In this document: in pieces, positions 32,399 to 39,190 of the stretch | Numbering within the stretch: the stretch's first letter is position 1 | Layout of the letters: every line of letters begins with the position of its first letter | NCBI GenBank assembly: GCA_017996955.1 | Contig: JAGOFZ010000002.1 | Location: 1 to 43,485 of the forward strand | DNA length: 43,485 bases | DNA from: Longilinea sp. | Lineage (GTDB): Bacteria; Chloroflexota; Anaerolineae; Anaerolineales; Anaerolineaceae | Direction of reading: 5' to 3' | Notes under the pieces: model-generated | Databases searched by the model: none | Told to the model about the DNA's origin: nothing | The model's input: only the letters and a program-made list of their open reading frames with translations | Translations under genes and position numbers: made by a program

Positions 32399-33365
32399 GC
32401 GGGGGATCCTCCGGGGCCGGGGTGGTCACAGACTGTCGCAAAGCTGTCCAAATTTGACGGTTCTCCCAATCAGCCCAGGCATTCACCAGTTCGGCATAGG
32501 CGGCGGTACGATCTTCGTGGCAGTGTTGAGCAAAGGCCAGCATGCCCGGCTGAAGGCGGTTGAAGGGGCGCAGGGTGCCGTAATATTCCAGGGTGCGCTG
32601 ACGTTCCTGGGCCAGCAGTTCTGGCAGGGTCATCTGCCAGACATCGTCATCGTGGATCTGCCCAAGCAGGTCCTGGGCTTTGCGGAGGGTTTGAAGCGGG
32701 CGCTTGAGGGCATCGGGGTACAGTTCGGCAAAAATTTCCAAGGTGTAGCGCAAGCGCTTGCCAGCAATCCGCATGGCATGGAGTTCTTTCTGTGCTTCGG
32801 GTTGAGCAATGAAAGGCGCAAAGGCTAAGAATTCATCCAGGCGTTGGATAATCCATTGTTCTGCCCATTGATAGATTGTGTTCCCGGGCGCAAACTGCTC
32901 AGTCTTCAGGTTGGCAGGAGGGGAGAGAGTTTGCGTCAGGCTCAGGGCTGTGCCGCTCTTTTCGAACCGGGAGAGGGTGCGGTGCACCCTGGGCTGCAGG
33001 GCCTGGCGCTGCTGCTGCAGCCGGAGCAGCAGGCGGCGCGCGCCGGGGCGGTCTGGGCCGGCAGGCAGGTTCTGGTAAAAGGCGCGCACCCATTCAATCT
33101 GGACATCGGCATCACGGGCGACGCCCAGAGCTTTGGTCAGGGCGCGGACCTGTTCTTGCCAGCGTGCGGCGCGCTTGCGCGGCAGGTGGGGCTCAAAAAT
33201 TGCCAGGGCGGCGCGCAACCGGCGCGAGGCTACCCGCATCCGGTGAATACACTCAATATCCTGGGCGGTAGTCACGCCCGGCGCTTCGGTCAAGAGGCTG
33301 CCGAGGTGCTGCAGCAAGGCGGCGGCACCGTAAATCTGGATATCGGTGGGCGGCGCTTTTTTCAT
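32358..33365 (-). CDS. CHAD domain protein
   Basis: A 335-residue all-helical protein with the two conserved histidine-arginine repeats of CHAD: IHRMRVASRRLRAAL (His41) and, later, LHAMRIAGKRLRYTLEIF. The basic face of CHAD binds polyphosphate in studied members. The start is ATG at 33365; an extension of 34 codons covers the end of the upstream gene and is rejected. It lies 10 nt after the second kinase-like gene and overlaps the HD gene. Confidence 0.92.
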   Translation of the reverse strand: MKKAPPTDIQIYGAAALLQHLGSLLTEAPGVTTAQDIECIHRMRVASRRLRAALAIFEPHLPRKRAARWQEQVRALTKALGVARDADVQIEWVRAFYQNLPAGPDRPGARRLLLRLQQQRQALQPRVHRTLSRFEKSGTALSLTQTLSPPANLKTEQFAPGNTIYQWAEQWIIQRLDEFLAFAPFIAQPEAQKELHAMRIAGKRLRYTLEIFAELYPDALKRPLQTLRKAQDLLGQIHDDDVWQMTLPELLAQERQRTLEYYGTLRPFNRLQPGMLAFAQHCHEDRTAAYAELVNAWADWENRQIWTALRQSVTTPAPEDPPHEPTSDPSPAADA

Positions 33366-33375
33366 GTGCGGCGCA

Positions 33376-34065
33376 TCAGGGGTGGGCGAGCAGTTTACGC
33401 AGACGGCCGCGCAGATCGTCGAAAATTTCCATGGCGTTGCGGCAGGCGTCCACCGTTTCAAAGCCATACTCGAGGGTCATGGCGTCGAACTCTTGCAGCA
33501 GGCGGGATTGATAAACGCAAAAACTGTCATAGAGGTTGTCGGCGCAGCGAATATCCATGCCGGCTTCCCAGTAGTTGAAGCCGCGACCATGCACCATGCG
33601 AGCCACAAGCGTGGGCACATCTGCCCGCAGGTAGTAGGTGATATCGGGCTTGAGGGCAAAGCCATAGACCTTGCGCGCCCACTGAGGGTCGGCGCCGCGC
33701 ACGACATCACGGGCGATGGTTGAGTAGAAATAGCGATCTGAGAGGACGATAAACCCCGCTTTGAGTGCCGGGATGATTTGATTTTCCAGCCGGTCGGCAA
33801 AATCGGTGGCGTAGAACAGGCTCATGGTCAAGCTGCCGAGGGTATGACCGTTTTTGGCATTTTCCAGGCCAGCCTGGGTGAGCGTGGAGCGGCGCAATCC
33901 GGTATCGGAAACTGCATAGCCTTCATCTTCGAGCCATTTGCGCAGCATGGCAATCTGGGTGGATCGTCCCACCCCATCGTTGCCTTCAAGCACAATCAAT
34001 TTGCCGGGGAGGTCTTGAATGATGCGATAGGGAAAGCCAATGCCGTAATAGACGGGCTCGGTCAT
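33376..34065 (-). CDS. Thymidylate-kinase-like protein with altered P-loop
   Basis: A 229-residue TMK-fold protein. Walker A reads GNDGVGRST (28-36), so the invariant lysine is Arg34; the DNA codon is CGA. DRYFYS and the following RD correspond to the substrate helix, but the usual TREPGGT loop is missing (GLRRST instead). It may be inactive and act as a regulatory partner to its paralogue upstream, or it may use Arg. It overlaps that paralogue by 4 nt. It is not a credible house-keeping thymidylate kinase. Confidence 0.85.
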   Translation of the reverse strand: MTEPVYYGIGFPYRIIQDLPGKLIVLEGNDGVGRSTQIAMLRKWLEDEGYAVSDTGLRRSTLTQAGLENAKNGHTLGSLTMSLFYATDFADRLENQIIPALKAGFIVLSDRYFYSTIARDVVRGADPQWARKVYGFALKPDITYYLRADVPTLVARMVHGRGFNYWEAGMDIRCADNLYDSFCVYQSRLLQEFDAMTLEYGFETVDACRNAMEIFDDLRGRLRKLLAHP

Positions 34066-34802
34066 GATTCACCTCCCTGGGTGGCAATTTGTTTGAGCGC
34101 GCTGCGCCGGGAGCGGCGGGGGGGCAGGTTGGGGTTGGGCATGCCTTCGTAGCCGCGCAGCAGTCGTTTGACCGCTGTGCGAACCCGCTTTTGCTGATCT
34201 TGAACCACATCGGCGCCATCCACTACCTCGAAACTAAATTCATCCACCATGGCATCATACTCGCTGATGATGCGCTGCTGGAAGAGGCGGAAGCTGGTGA
34301 CGCGATTATCTGACAGGCCCAGGTCCATGCCGGCTTCATAATATTTGAGCTTGGCGCGGCCGGTGGTGATGCGATCTACAGCAATATTGACCGGGACACG
34401 GAAGTAAAAGACCAGGTCGGGTTGAGGGGCAAAAGAATACAGGTTGCGGACCCAGTCTCGATCAACCCCGCGGGCTACATCCCGGGCGAAGGCGGTAAAG
34501 GCGTAGCGATCTGCCAGGACGATGACCCCCGCTTTGAGCATGGGGAGGATGTGATTTTCCCAGCGGTCAGAAAAATCGGTGGCCTGCAGGAGGCTGAAGG
34601 TTGTGGGGGTGAAGGCTTTTTCGTCTTTGCCGAGCCGGGTGGTGCTTTTGACCAGTTCGGAGGAGTTCCATTCGCTAAAATAGACCGATTTACCCTGAGA
34701 CAGGAGCCACTTATAGAGCAAATCAATTTGCGTGGATTTGCCGCTGCCGTCGATGCCTTCAACGACAATCAATTTGCCGCGATAGGGATTAGGTTTTAGC
34801 AC
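34062..34802 (-). CDS. Thymidylate-kinase-like protein, intact P-loop
   Basis: A 246-residue TMK-fold kinase. Walker A is GIDGSGKST (16-24) and the substrate helix begins DRYAFT. The nucleotide loop reads FSEWNSS in place of the TREPGGT of true dTMP kinases, so the phosphoryl acceptor may differ. A basic tail PPRRSRRSALK ends the protein. The start is GTG with AGGA 9 nt upstream. It is first in a four-gene operon followed by its P-loop-altered paralogue, CHAD and HD proteins. Confidence 0.85.
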   Translation of the reverse strand: MLKPNPYRGKLIVVEGIDGSGKSTQIDLLYKWLLSQGKSVYFSEWNSSELVKSTTRLGKDEKAFTPTTFSLLQATDFSDRWENHILPMLKAGVIVLADRYAFTAFARDVARGVDRDWVRNLYSFAPQPDLVFYFRVPVNIAVDRITTGRAKLKYYEAGMDLGLSDNRVTSFRLFQQRIISEYDAMVDEFSFEVVDGADVVQDQQKRVRTAVKRLLRGYEGMPNPNLPPRRSRRSALKQIATQGGES

Positions 34803-34849
34803 GATGGTCGATCCTTTCCCGCCAAGCGGGCGTTACCAAATATGAAATA

Positions 34850-34855
34850 ATTATA
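34850..34855 (-). promoter_or_regulatory. -10 box candidate of the kinase-CHAD-HD operon
   Basis: TATAAT on the minus strand, 48 nt before the GTG at 34802. The -35 region falls inside the terminator stem at 34864-34897, and no good hexamer is seen there. Confidence 0.45.
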
Positions 34856-34863
34856 GCACTTTC

Positions 34864-34897
34864 AAAAAAGTCCCCGAAAAATTTCGGGGACTTTTTT
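34864..34897. terminator. Strong terminator after phoU
   Basis: AAAAAAGTCCCCGAAA at 34864-34879 pairs perfectly with TTTCGGGGACTTTTTT at 34882-34897. The T tract is good on both strands; on the minus strand it ends the pstB-phoU unit. Confidence 0.93.
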
Positions 34898-34910
34898 TGT
34901 GAACAGGGGT

Positions 34911-35600
34911 TTAGTCGATTTCTTCTGTATCCAGTTCGTCGTCGGTTGAGTCCATCTCCAGCAGTTCGCCGGTGGAGATGAAGACAGTGCGCTCGCAGAT
35001 ATTGGTCACACGATCGGCGGTGCGCTCCAGGTTGTGCGCCACCCAGAGCAAGAGGTTGGACTGGTCAATGGTGGCGGGGTTGGCAATCATGGCTTCGACA
35101 ATGGAGCGATAGGCCCGCTCGTAAAGGCTGTCCACCTGGTCATCTTCCTGCGAGATCACTACAGCCTCATTGGGGTTCTCATTAATGAAGGCGCTTAAAG
35201 CCCGGTGCAGCATGCCCACTGCGATTTCAGACATTTGCTCAAACTCATGGGCAGGCATGGGCACTTCGTGATCGCCCAGGCGGTGGGTGATTTTGGCGAT
35301 GCCCTTGGCGTAGTCGCCAATGCGCTCCAGTTCGGTGATGATCTCCAGCATGGCGGTAAGTTGGCGCAGGTCATGCGCCATAGGCTGCTGGGTGGCAATC
35401 AGAATCAGGACAGCGTTTTCAATGGCAAAACGTTTGTCATTAATCAGGGCGTCGTCACGGTAAATTCGATTGGCAGTCACCTGATTGCGTTGAAGCAGAG
35501 CATCTACCGCGCCCAGCATGGCTTGCTCGACCATGCTGCCCAACAGCAGCACCTCGTCTTGAATATGATGCAGTTGACGGTTCATCAATTCTCGCGGCAT
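34911..35600 (-). CDS. phoU: Phosphate signalling protein PhoU
   Basis: A 229-residue helical protein with two PhoU repeats. The metal-binding motif ELERIGDYAKGIA and the second-repeat counterpart NLERTADRVTNI are plain. PhoU restrains phosphate signalling and Pst transport, and acts together with PstB. GAGG lies 6 nt before the ATG. It follows pstB by 15 nt and ends in an acidic tail. Confidence 0.95.
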   Translation of the reverse strand: MPRELMNRQLHHIQDEVLLLGSMVEQAMLGAVDALLQRNQVTANRIYRDDALINDKRFAIENAVLILIATQQPMAHDLRQLTAMLEIITELERIGDYAKGIAKITHRLGDHEVPMPAHEFEQMSEIAVGMLHRALSAFINENPNEAVVISQEDDQVDSLYERAYRSIVEAMIANPATIDQSNLLLWVAHNLERTADRVTNICERTVFISTGELLEMDSTDDELDTEEID

Positions 35601-35615
35601 TTTGGCCCTCGTTTT

Positions 35616-36404
35616 CTATCCAAAGCGCCCGGTGATGTAATCTTCAGTCCGGGAATCGCGTGGATTGGTGAAAATTTGACTGGTAATCCCATATTCTACC
35701 AGTAAACCGGCGCGATCTTCAGAATCCATGGTGAAGAAGGCGGTAAAATCAGAGGCGCGGGCGGCCTGCTGCATGTTGTGGGTCACGATGATGATGGTGT
35801 ACCGCTCAGATAATTCGCGCATCAGGTCTTCGATTTTCAAGGTGGCGATGGGATCCAGGGCTGAACAGGGTTCATCCATGAGGATGATTTCGGGGTGAAC
35901 GGCCAGCGCCCGGGCAATGCAGAGGCGCTGCTGCTGACCGCCGGACAAGGACAGGGCGCTGTGTTTCAGGTTGTCTTTGACCTCGTCCCACAGTGCGGCC
36001 TGGCGCAGGCACTCTTCTACCAGATCATCGGCACTGCCACGCAGACCGTTCATGCGGGCACCCCAGGCGATGTTTTCATAAATGCTTTTGGGGAAGGGGT
36101 TGGGCTTCTGAAAGACCATGCCGATCAGGCGGCGGACTTCGACGGGATCGACATCGGGGGCGTAGATATTTTGCCCGCGGAATAAGATCTCCCCTTCCAC
36201 CCGGGTGCCGGGGATCAAATCATTCATGCGGTTGAAACAGCGCAAGACGGTGCTCTTACCGCAGCCCGAGGGGCCGATGATGGCGGTAATTTTGCGCGGC
36301 TCAATCGCCAGGTTGACTTGCTTGACAGCGCGAAAGCTGCCGTAGTAGAAATCTACGGATCGCATTTCAATAGCAAAATCGGGTTGCTTCTCTGGCATTG
36401 GCAA
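35616..36404 (-). CDS. pstB: Phosphate ABC transporter ATPase PstB
   Basis: A 262-residue ABC ATPase of PstB length. Walker [40 protein letters not shown], the signature [15 protein letters not shown] and Walker [14 protein letters not shown] are present. It powers high-affinity phosphate uptake by PstS-PstC-PstA, none of which is adjacent. The start is TTG with GGAG 9 nt upstream; an ATG two codons in is an alternative. Confidence 0.96.
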   Translation of the reverse strand: MPMPEKQPDFAIEMRSVDFYYGSFRAVKQVNLAIEPRKITAIIGPSGCGKSTVLRCFNRMNDLIPGTRVEGEILFRGQNIYAPDVDPVEVRRLIGMVFQKPNPFPKSIYENIAWGARMNGLRGSADDLVEECLRQAALWDEVKDNLKHSALSLSGGQQQRLCIARALAVHPEIILMDEPCSALDPIATLKIEDLMRELSERYTIIIVTHNMQQAARASDFTAFFTMDSEDRAGLLVEYGITSQIFTNPRDSRTEDYITGRFG

Positions 36405-36431
36405 AATAGTTGGCTCCGTTACAGGATTGAC

Positions 36432-36489
36432 TAATTATATCGCCGGATAACCAATTTATGCGATGAAGGGATTGTAAACTTTCAGTTAA
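36432..36489 (-). promoter_or_regulatory. Possible Pho box and -10 for pstB-phoU
   Basis: On the minus strand TTAACT, TTTACA and TTCATC (starting at 36489, 36478 and 36467) repeat with an 11-nt period and 5-nt gaps. TATAAT lies at 36437-36432. The repeats fit the TTAACA-like pattern of PhoP/PhoB boxes, but are imperfect. Confidence 0.4.
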
Positions 36490-36532
36490 GGATTCGCCAG
36501 CAGGCGGTGGTGCAGAGGGTTATTGTTCGTAG

Positions 36533-36538
36533 TATAAT
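36533..36538 (+). promoter_or_regulatory. -10 box candidate for prfA
   Basis: TATAAT on the plus strand, 55 nt before the prfA ATG. No convincing -35 is seen. A small hairpin (CCGGAG at 36562-36567 with CTCCGG at 36573-36578) lies in the leader just upstream of the ribosome binding site. Confidence 0.5.
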
Positions 36539-36592
36539 TGCGGTTCTAAAAAACACATCATCCGGAGCGCTCCTCCGGCGAAGGTTAGAGAG

Positions 36593-37669
36593 ATGCTGGA
36601 AAAGATTGCAGTAATTGAAGCCCGATACGAAGAATTAAACCGCCTGCTGGAACAAACCGGCGAGGATTATCAGCGCGCGGCAGAGCTGGCAAAAGAACGC
36701 GCCGAGTTGGAAGATGTGGTGACTGCCGGGCGCGAGTATCGCCAGACGCTGCAACGCCTGGAAGAAGCCCGTGCTTTGCAAAGCAGTGAGGATGAAGACC
36801 TGCGTTCGCTGGCTGAGATGGAACTGGAAGAGCTGGCCCCGCGCGCTGAAGAACTGGGCAAAAAATTAAAATCAATGCTGGTGCCCAAAGACCCGCGCGA
36901 TGACCGCAATGTGATTGTGGAAATTCGGGCAGGGACAGGCGGCGACGAAGCTGCGCTGTTTGCGGCAGACCTTTTCCGGATGATTAACCGTTACGCCGAG
37001 CGCCGCCGCTGGACGGTGGAAATCCTCTCGCAGAATGAGATTGGGATCGGTGGATACAAGGAAATCACCTTTGCCGTCAAAGGCCGTGGGGCGTACTCAC
37101 GGTTGAAGTATGAATCGGGGGTGCACCGGGTGCAGCGGATTCCAACAACCGAGTCTGCGGGGCGGATTCACACCTCCACCATCACTGTGGCGGTTCTGGC
37201 TGAAGTGGAAGAAGTGGACCTGCACATTCCAGAAGGCGACATTGAGGTTGAAGTGTATCGTTCTGCCGGCGCAGGCGGGCAGAATGTTCAGAAGAACTCC
37301 ACAGCAGTGCGCATCACCCACAAGCCAACCGGCATTGTGGTGGCCTGCCAGGACGAACGATCACAACTCCAGAACCGGCTGCGGGCGATGGGGATTTTAC
37401 GCGCGCGGCTATACGAAGTAGAGCAAGAAAAGCGACAGCAGGAACGCGACGAGGACCGCCGCTCACAGGTGGGTACGGGCGAACGCTCTGAGAAAATCCG
37501 CACATATAATTATCCACAGAACCGGGTGACGGATCACCGCGTGAATGTTTCGTCATACAACCTGCCGGCAGTTATGGATGGCGAGCTGGACTTATTCATT
37601 GATGAGCTGTCGCTGCGAGATGAAACCGACCGGCTATCCTCCATTGGCGAAGGGGATGACGACGAATAA
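36593..37669 (+). CDS. prfA: Peptide chain release factor 1
   Basis: A 358-residue class I release factor. The GGQ peptidyl-hydrolysis motif is at 228-230, and the anticodon-like region contains [14 protein letters not shown], the PxT form that marks RF1 (stops UAA and UAG) rather than RF2. Length is normal. prmC, which methylates the GGQ glutamine, starts within its last codons. Confidence 0.97.
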   Translation: MLEKIAVIEARYEELNRLLEQTGEDYQRAAELAKERAELEDVVTAGREYRQTLQRLEEARALQSSEDEDLRSLAEMELEELAPRAEELGKKLKSMLVPKDPRDDRNVIVEIRAGTGGDEAALFAADLFRMINRYAERRRWTVEILSQNEIGIGGYKEITFAVKGRGAYSRLKYESGVHRVQRIPTTESAGRIHTSTITVAVLAEVEEVDLHIPEGDIEVEVYRSAGAGGQNVQKNSTAVRITHKPTGIVVACQDERSQLQNRLRAMGILRARLYEVEQEKRQQERDEDRRSQVGTGERSEKIRTYNYPQNRVTDHRVNVSSYNLPAVMDGELDLFIDELSLRDETDRLSSIGEGDDDE

Positions 37670-38510
37670 TGTCGGCGGCTGGGCGGCTGCGGCTATCCAG
37701 CGGTTAGCCAGTGAAACCGACACACCCGGATTGGAAGCACAGTTGCTGCTGGGGCATGTTTTGGGCTGGCCGCGCACCCGGGTGGCGGCGCACCCTGAGA
37801 TTACATTATCTGTTGAAGAGGTGGAGCAGCTAGAGGCATTATTAAGCCGTCGCGTCAACGGTGAGCCGCTGCCCTACCTGCTGGGCGAGTGGGAATTTTA
37901 TGGCTTGAAGTTTTGGGTAACCCCAGATGTCTTGATCCCCCGCCCTGAGACTGAGCTGCTGGTTGAAATTGCACTGGGATGGCTGCAAACCCATCCTGAA
38001 AAGCGCCGGGCTGCAGATGTTGGCACGGGGTCGGGCTGCATTGCGGTGGCGCTGACCCGGCAGGTGCCAGACTTACACATGACCGCGATAGATTCTTCAC
38101 CCGCGGCGCTGAAGATTGCGACTAAAAACAAGCAGCGGCATGACGTTGAGGCGCGGATAAGCTGTGTACAGTCTGACTTGCTGAATGCGTGCCACGGGCC
38201 TTTTGACCTGGTCTGCGCCAACCTGCCCTACATTCCCAGTGAGACAGTAGATGGTTTGCCGGTGGCAGCCTACGAACCGCGCCAGGCGCTGGATGGCGGG
38301 CCTGATGGGCTGGACTTGATTGACCGTCTGCTGACCGACTCGCCGCGTTGGCTGGCGCCTGGTGGATTGATTCTGCTGGAAATTGAATCCGGGCAGGGAC
38401 AATCGGCGGCGGCGCTGGCGCAAAGCCGGCTGCCCGAAGCGCTGATCGTAACACTGCCTGACCTGGCCGGAAAACCCAGAATTTTGCGGGTGGAAAAGGT
38501 GGCCGAATGA
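37656..38510 (+). CDS. prmC: Release factor glutamine methyltransferase PrmC
   Basis: A 284-residue SAM-dependent enzyme that methylates the GGQ glutamine of release factors. The SAM site reads [14 protein letters not shown], and the catalytic motif is N189-L-P-Y192 instead of the usual NPPY. The N-terminal helical domain includes a LLGHVLGW helix and [15 protein letters not shown]. The start is the ATG overlapping the prfA end by 14 nt; the longer open frame is out of frame over prfA. It overlaps tsaC by 4 nt. Confidence 0.94.
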   Translation: MTTNNVGGWAAAAIQRLASETDTPGLEAQLLLGHVLGWPRTRVAAHPEITLSVEEVEQLEALLSRRVNGEPLPYLLGEWEFYGLKFWVTPDVLIPRPETELLVEIALGWLQTHPEKRRAADVGTGSGCIAVALTRQVPDLHMTAIDSSPAALKIATKNKQRHDVEARISCVQSDLLNACHGPFDLVCANLPYIPSETVDGLPVAAYEPRQALDGGPDGLDLIDRLLTDSPRWLAPGGLILLEIESGQGQSAAALAQSRLPEALIVTLPDLAGKPRILRVEKVAE

Positions 38511-39127
38511 AAACAAAAATTATCGCGACGCAAGCGCAACAGGCGCTGCCAGAAGCGCTGAAAACACTGCAGCAGGGCGGGCTGGTGGCCTTTCCAACCG
38601 ATACTGTGTATGGATTGGCGGCACTGGCACACCGGGCAGATGCCATTCTACAGTTATTTGAAGCCAAGGGGCGTGATACAACCAAGGCCATTGCTGTGTT
38701 GATTGGCAGTCTGGATCAACTGGACCAGATGACACCCGGTCTGCCAAAATCCGCATTGAAGCTGGCCCGGCGGTTCTGGCCGGGTGCGCTGACGCTGGTG
38801 GTGGAGCGCCACCCCGACCTGCCCGAAGTTCTCTCGCCGCTGCCGACGATTGGCATCCGCATGCCGGATCATGCGCTGGCGCTGGCACTGCTGCAAGCCA
38901 GCGGACCGCTGGCAACCACCTCGGCCAACCGGTCGGGGGCAGCCAACCCGCTGACCGCTGCAGATGTACTGGCACAACTCGATGGGCAGGTGGATCTGAT
39001 TCTGGATGGCGGCGCCTGCCCCGGCGGGGTGCCTTCCACGGTGGTGGACTGCACCGGCCCTGAGTTGAAGATCTTACGGGTGGGGGCCATTACTGAAGCA
39101 ATGATTTTTGAGGCTATTTTAAAATAG
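38507..39127 (+). CDS. tsaC: L-threonylcarbamoyladenylate synthase (Sua5/YrdC family)
   Basis: A 206-residue YrdC-fold enzyme that makes threonylcarbamoyl-AMP from threonine, bicarbonate and ATP for tRNA t6A37. Marks are LVAFPTDTVYGLA, the KGRDTTKAIAVLI loop, RRFWPGALTLVVE, and TSANRSGAANP. The C-terminal Sua5 extension is absent, so it is the short TsaC form. It overlaps prmC by 4 nt, forming a prfA-prmC-tsaC translation-factor operon. Confidence 0.95.
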   Translation: MKTKIIATQAQQALPEALKTLQQGGLVAFPTDTVYGLAALAHRADAILQLFEAKGRDTTKAIAVLIGSLDQLDQMTPGLPKSALKLARRFWPGALTLVVERHPDLPEVLSPLPTIGIRMPDHALALALLQASGPLATTSANRSGAANPLTAADVLAQLDGQVDLILDGGACPGGVPSTVVDCTGPELKILRVGAITEAMIFEAILK

Positions 39128-39141
39128 GTCATTAAACCCAG

Positions 39142-39168
39142 TCAGGGCAGCCACAGAAGCTGCCCTGA
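39142..39168. terminator. Terminator between tsaC and the vWA gene
   Basis: TCAGGGCAGC at 39142-39151 pairs with GCTGCCCTGA at 39159-39168, with a 7-nt loop and a short T-rich tail on the plus strand. It separates two convergent genes. Confidence 0.75.
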
Positions 39169-39190
39169 TTGTTATAACCAATCAAGCGGG

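Noticed and set aside
33366-33467. N-terminal extension of the CHAD protein
   Set aside because: It overlaps the kinase-like gene out of frame and has no CHAD feature.
34903-36404. Complete pst operon
   Set aside because: Only phoU and pstB are present; upstream is a promoter region and then divergent prfA.
37545-37655. Longer start for prmC
   Set aside because: It lies over the end of prfA and does not resemble the PrmC N-terminal helix; the ATG at 37656 overlapping the prfA stop is normal for this gene pair.
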